Of a stretch of 64,000 nt of DNA, positions 59,801 through 64,000 are shown piece after piece (within the stretch, counting starts at the first letter, position 1; every line of letters starts with the position of its first letter). The stretch lies in assembly GCF_947623445.1 (NCBI RefSeq), contig NC_135240.1:18972001-19036000 (forward strand), in the 5' to 3' direction. Below the pieces are notes generated by a model. The model saw nothing but the letters and a program-made list of their open reading frames with translations, was not told where the DNA came from and did not search any database. Origin of the DNA: Clavelina lepadiformis (lineage: Eukaryota > Chordata > Ascidiacea > Aplousobranchia > Clavelinidae). Made by a program: the position numbers and the translations under genes.

Positions 59801-62652
59801 TTTTATCATAAATTAGCTCCAGCTCCGGAGCTCATTGATACCACTGCTCCGGCTCCGTTACGTCAAAAGCTGAGGTTTAAGGATGAACGCTCAATTTGGA
59901 ATATCTATCGTTTCAAAATAATCACAAACAAAACAACACAATCAATGAACACAAAACATTTATTTTGTTATTTTATTTATTTTAAATTATGTGAATTCAG
60001 CCAATAGTAGTAGGCTAGTAGCATAGCATCTTATGAAATACATCGGAGCCGGAGCTATTTTTCAAATAACTGGCTCCAGCTCCATTTGAATTTCACGTAG
60101 AGCTCCGGCTCCAGCTCCGTTGAAAATGCACGGCTCCAGGCTCTGGGTCTCCCGGCTCCGGCTCCAAAGCCCTGATTGCAAGGTTTCTAAATTCTAAAGA
60201 AAATATGTGTAGCAGTTATAGATCTTTTTAAATTCAAACCTAATTTGTTTTTCATGTTTTCTCTAAGACTTTTGTTTTATGAATCCTTTTTACATTTAAT
60301 TTTAACCTTTTTGTGCAAATGTTTGATTTAATAACCCATTTTATAGCCTACATTGTTGTTTTGTTTTCTGGTAAACAACCAATGAAATTATTCTTATCAA
60401 ATTGTTTCTCATGAGTAGTACTGTACTGTCATACATCTCGATTTGGCCACCTCATACTTATTGTAAGCATCTTGTTTAGAATTCGCCTAGATTGCCCATG
60501 ATTTGCCTTTATCTGTTTTTAAATCCTTTGAAGTTACCCGATACCAAATTATAACATGCATGGTCACCTTAAGTGCAGGCAGCCTTCATTGGGCAATATT
60601 TCTCGTTTGTCACATACCTTGTGCATAACTTGATGAACTTTTAGTAGGTGACAAATATCATTATGAAACCTTTTCAGGTATAACAGTATGTCGAAAAAAA
60701 TCTAGACCAGGTTGTCAATCAATTTTACTTGGCCGGCCCTTCCTTAAACCTAACTGGTTCTGGCATAATTTAAACATGAATAATAAAATATTTTGCAATA
60801 ACTTTGGATAATATTTTGAACTAATTTGATTCTTTCAACTTCAAGATGAGCTTCCAATGTATGTTTATTTATGTTTATGTGATATGACATTCATATAAAT
60901 AAACGTTGATGCCTTTGTCAAGCTGTACAGAGTAATATGATTAACTTGTTTTTGCAGAAAGCCTTGCGAGTAGTAAGGCAAACTGGCAAGTGGATAGCGT
61001 AACAGAGGGTGACAACACAGCTTTTGCTGAAAGTTGGGAGAAGTTACTGCAAACTTGTTTTTATATGATTTCAAAAGCTAATGATACACTTTGCTCGATT
61101 CAATCACCATCTATTTGCAATGAAGTCGTTTATTCATGCAAAGGACAAAGATATATTTCTGGTATGCTGTATAGTGTATAACATAGTTTACTTGCTTGCT
61201 GCAGAACATGCCTAAATAACTGTTACAATAATACACTTTATATTATACGTTGAGTTTGAAGCTAAAACATTTTTAATTGTAACTTATGTTAAACTTACTG
61301 TATTTATCTATATGACAGGCTGACGTTTAACAAGTTATTGTGATACTGCAAATTAAGCATAAAAATTATCAATGCCCAAGTAATAATAATTTTCTCACGC
61401 ATATATTATATTTGTTGCAAAGATTTAGGTGAAATCTACGGAATTGCCCGAAGAGTGTGTCACAGCATGCGTCTTGTTAAGATAGAAAAAAACCAACATC
61501 AGCAACTACATAAACAAATTGAACTAGCATGGAACAATTTAGTGGCTTTTTGCCCCAGTATCACTTTGGAGGTAAGACGATCAGTATGGGTTCAAGTTCA
61601 ACCTATTCAGGTTTATTGGTAATGGTAAATTTACCCCACTTACGTACCGCAGTAACGAAAATATATTATGGTATTGTACAGCAATGATGTTTGATTGGAA
61701 ATTTTAATGCATATTTGTTTTATAGTGGATTTAATATTTTAGCCAACATAACCAACACTCTTTTAATCCCAGAAGTTGTTAAATTCAGCCATTTAAGAGA
61801 GTCATGAAAGTAGTAACTTAATGGCCTATGCATTGTTTTACTATTGAGTGCAAATTGGGCGTGGGGCGAAAATAAACACTCAGTAATCCTAAATAGATAT
61901 CAGAAATAGCTGATAAATGATACTGAAATTTTTAGTATAAACAAGATACATGGTATGGTGAACCTTTTATGGTAGAACAGAAGTTAGTATATAAAGGAAC
62001 ACGTATCTTTTTACCTAGGGATAGGACAAGTTGCATCAAGTATTGATATACTTCGATTGTTATGTTGTTGTTATCAGTACAAAATCATTTTCAGTGCTCT
62101 TGACGTAAATTCATTTCGTTGTTTTGTGTAAGCCACACTTTGGAAAATCATGAAAATATGACAAAAAAGGCAAACAACAATCAAGAAAGGAAATTTTTTG
62201 GTTAGAAAATTTTTTATCGTTCACCAGGGGAAAGGTTATGATTTCGTTATAACCGCCTATTTTTAACATTGGGCTATGTGATTGTGATCTACACGGAGAA
62301 GTAGTCAGTTTTTATTTTTAATGGGTTGACTGAGTTTTGCCATAACCAAAGCATTGATCTTGAAACGTTTTAACTTTGTATGAAATTAATTGAATATTTA
62401 TTGATTGCAACGTCACTGGCATACTAGCGACTATTGACCATTTTTTAATCGTTTTTATGCTTTTAGGAGATGCATGAAATTGGAACGGTTAAGGATACTG
62501 TTTGTGGAGTTTGCCTTTCAAAAGCAAAAGGCAATCAAATCAGATACGCAGGAATAGATTATCATTCAACATGTGCAAACTTTTGGGTTAACTGTGTAGC
62601 ACCCGTTTTGCCTGCCCTGAAGATGCCTGCATTTGTTCAAGTGTCAAGTTAA
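50845..62652 (+). CDS. SYNRG: Synergin gamma (AP-1 gamma-binding, EH domain), 13 exons
   Basis: Exons: 50845-50949, 53537-53738, 53817-53893, 54559-54715, 54806-54988, 55163-55266, 55523-55708, 55802-56941, 57257-57395, 57465-57650, 60958-61161, 61423-61571, 62467-62652; all phases fit, 1005 aa. The EH domain spans about residues 262-365 (WLLDVAQVPLLYKQ, then DGLVDIMKIRSILLLSKL, LWAKANQALPGRLNQRELYI, LLGLIALAQNG). Acidic Phe motifs for the AP-1/GGA gamma-ear follow: DDYGDF (~136), EFDDFQDF (~395) and FDEFDEF (~723). The C-terminus has ESWEKLLQTC, a helical region, and a Cys/His set CGVC...YHSTCANFWVNC, as in vertebrate synergin gamma. The protein works with AP-1 on trans-Golgi and endosomal clathrin coats. 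Exon 8 (380 codons) is low-complexity Ser/Thr/Asp-rich, as expected for a disordered linker. Intron 10 holds a hAT MITE and intron 1 a pogo-type MITE. Confidence 0.93.
52008..52311. mobile_element. pogo/Tigger-type MITE in SYNRG intron 1
   Basis: Flanked by TA on both sides (52006-52007, 52312-52313). Ends read CAATAGACTCCGCTTATTAT and, reversed, CAGTATAATCCATTTAATAT; subterminal ACCAGACCATTTTGG and ACCATTTTGGTATGGTCTGAA blocks are inverted. No coding content. Confidence 0.65.
57087..57108. repeat. (AT)n microsatellite in SYNRG intron 8
   Basis: A run of alternating A and T, about eleven units. Confidence 0.9.
59743..60174. mobile_element. hAT MITE with GCTCC-repeat interior, SYNRG intron 10
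   Basis: Perfect 8-bp duplication ATTGCAAG at 59735-59742 and 60175-60182. Terminal inverted repeat CAGGGCTTTGGAGC at both ends. Subterminal regions are built from GCTCCAGCTCC / GCTCCGGCTCC words in an otherwise AT-rich intron. 432 bp, no transposase. Confidence 0.9.
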
Positions 62653-64000
62653 AGCAACTTTTGGAAACTTTGATTAAAGCTAGCTCGCATAGGGTAGTGG
62701 AATGGCAATTCCGGCGAGAATTCGTGCATTTCTTGGCAAAGGATCCTTTAGAAAGCACCTAACTTCTGTGTTTTTATTTGCCATAAAACTCACATTGGAT
62801 TTAGGAATAATTTCTACTGTATTAAACTGCAAAGGATTTGTACATTAAGCACATTCTTTCAAATTGCATAAAAATTAAGGCCTTGCATTGTAGATATTTG
62901 CTATGCTTTATTAATTATACAGTTCTTGTTTATTGTTTGCGGTTTTATTTCATATTCTAAAAATTGTGCAATAGAAATGTTTTTATTAATTTTGGCGCCT
63001 GTTGTTGAATGAGGTTTGCAGTTCTAAAAGTAACACGTACGGAACGAATTCATTTTATTCCAAATTTTGTGTTTATAGTAGGCCTACATTCGTTTGCCTG
63101 TATTGAACAGACGTAGTCCAGCCTGTAGTGACTTAAGGATGAGGCGGTTGCCAAGTAAGAAAATGTGGAAAAGAGTTGAAAATTCGTAACATGAATATAG
63201 CGTAACAAACTGAGATTTTTCAAACAAAGTGCACGCCATAATTCTCCCAACAAAAAAATTCAGAGCGTTGGGAAGTTCCAGTAAATACAGAATCAAGATA
63301 AATGGAAACTGGGAAAGCACTCAACGCATACCCTTGGGAAAGACATTTACCGCACTTGCTCATGTTCAGTGGATAGTTTTTAATTCGGGCAATACTGTAC
63401 AGAACACAAAAAGTCTAGATTGTTAAGCGGGCCTCGAACAAGGAGGAATCATCACCAGGTTCAAGTCGTGCAACGACTTTCCTCAATCTGAGGATAAATA
63501 TAACACCATACCTAAAGTGGTATCATAGAAATCTAACTTTCCAGTTGGGTGTTGGGTCCATAGTTGCCCGAATTCTTTTTTGGTTTATTTTTTTTTCGGT
63601 GTAAAATTAAAGAGTTGCAGCAGGATAATTAGCTAATTTATCACATAAATTTTGTTCTAGGCTTCACACTTTAATAAAATGGCAAAATTGTTATAATAAA
63701 TAATCAAAGATTTGAGGCTTCAGTGCTCGCCATCATACTAAAATTTTCATGTTTGTACGCACGAGTTCTCGTCGAAAACTGCCGTGATTTTCAAGTGGGA
63801 CGTCACCGTCGCGGTAATTACTTTAATTACATTGTGATACCCTTATTTGATTGCAAATCTTATACTTACGTAATATTTACCCTCGAGCAAATTGCATTTT
63901 TAAAAAGGACAGTATCTCTATCAGACACACCAAGTTTTTCAACTGAGAACTCAAATGTAGTACTAGTGTGACCAAGTTAAAATGTCGGGCTATTAACCCA
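62653..64000. other. Downstream of SYNRG, nothing recognised
   Basis: Presumed 3' UTR then intergenic DNA. I found no canonical AATAAA within 300 bases of the stop. The repeat at 63691-63785 matches 2086-2180. Confidence 0.5.
63691..63785 (+). repeat. Dispersed repeat, copy 2 (copy 1 at 2086-2180)
   Basis: Same block order as copy 1, in the same orientation, about 61.6 kb apart. Confidence 0.5.

Noticed and set aside
63430..63500. Possible tRNA or tRNA-derived SINE (AGGTTCAAGTCGTG resembles a B box)
   Set aside because: No matching A box at the right distance and no cloverleaf could be drawn.
1..64000. CRISPR array, prophage or bacterial operon
   Set aside because: Spliced genes, metazoan proteins and eukaryotic transposons throughout; no regularly spaced repeats of CRISPR type.

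Overview
This is eukaryotic, animal DNA. It is AT-rich, the genes are split into many small exons with consensus GT/AG junctions, one intron is only about 56 bp, and the recognisable proteins are metazoan. The gene set, the small introns, the dense DNA transposons and the recurring AGGCCTA-type repeats fit a marine invertebrate deuterostome, plausibly an ascidian tunicate. The species cannot be fixed from sequence alone.

Host genes in order. (1) DDX27, a nucleolar DEAD-box helicase, + strand, 17 coding exons, 3677-20191, reconstructed from start to stop (731 aa). (2) A multi-pass membrane protein resembling TMEM86/YhhN, + strand, 23213-25575, which looks broken. (3) A 5-exon, 340-aa, multi-pass membrane protein of an uncharacterised invertebrate family, - strand, 26503-30577. 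(4) POLR2J/RPB11, the 117-aa Pol II subunit, - strand, 37447-39894. (5) SYNRG (synergin gamma), + strand, 13 coding exons, 50845-62652, 1005 aa.

Between and inside these genes lies a dense population of DNA transposons. There is a MULE with tandem-repeat termini (5.5-6.8 kb); a 3.2-kb inverted (foldback) double copy of an unclassified DDE-like transposase inside DDX27 intron 3; hAT elements and MITEs, several with target-site duplications; a pogo/Tigger transposase split by a hAT insertion (32.8-34.3 kb); and a Penelope-like fragment.

The most interesting part is a group of P-element-like transposons. Element A (41604-47492) has 376-bp terminal inverted repeats (TIRs), a 7-bp target-site duplication (TSD), a broken THAP-finger P-type transposase on one strand, and a convergent intact second gene with a C2H2 finger on the other. 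Element B (47652-49895) lies 152 bp away, has different 21-bp perfect TIRs and its own 7-bp TSD, and carries only a homologue of the second gene with the same intron phases. At 35532-35573 a 28-bp scar made only of element-B ends sits between 7-bp TSDs, as expected for a P-type excision footprint. Together these suggest a P-like lineage with an accessory DNA-binding gene as a standard component.

Limits: homology calls were made by eye; exon joins were checked by reading phase and splice consensus but not by transcripts; identity levels are estimates.
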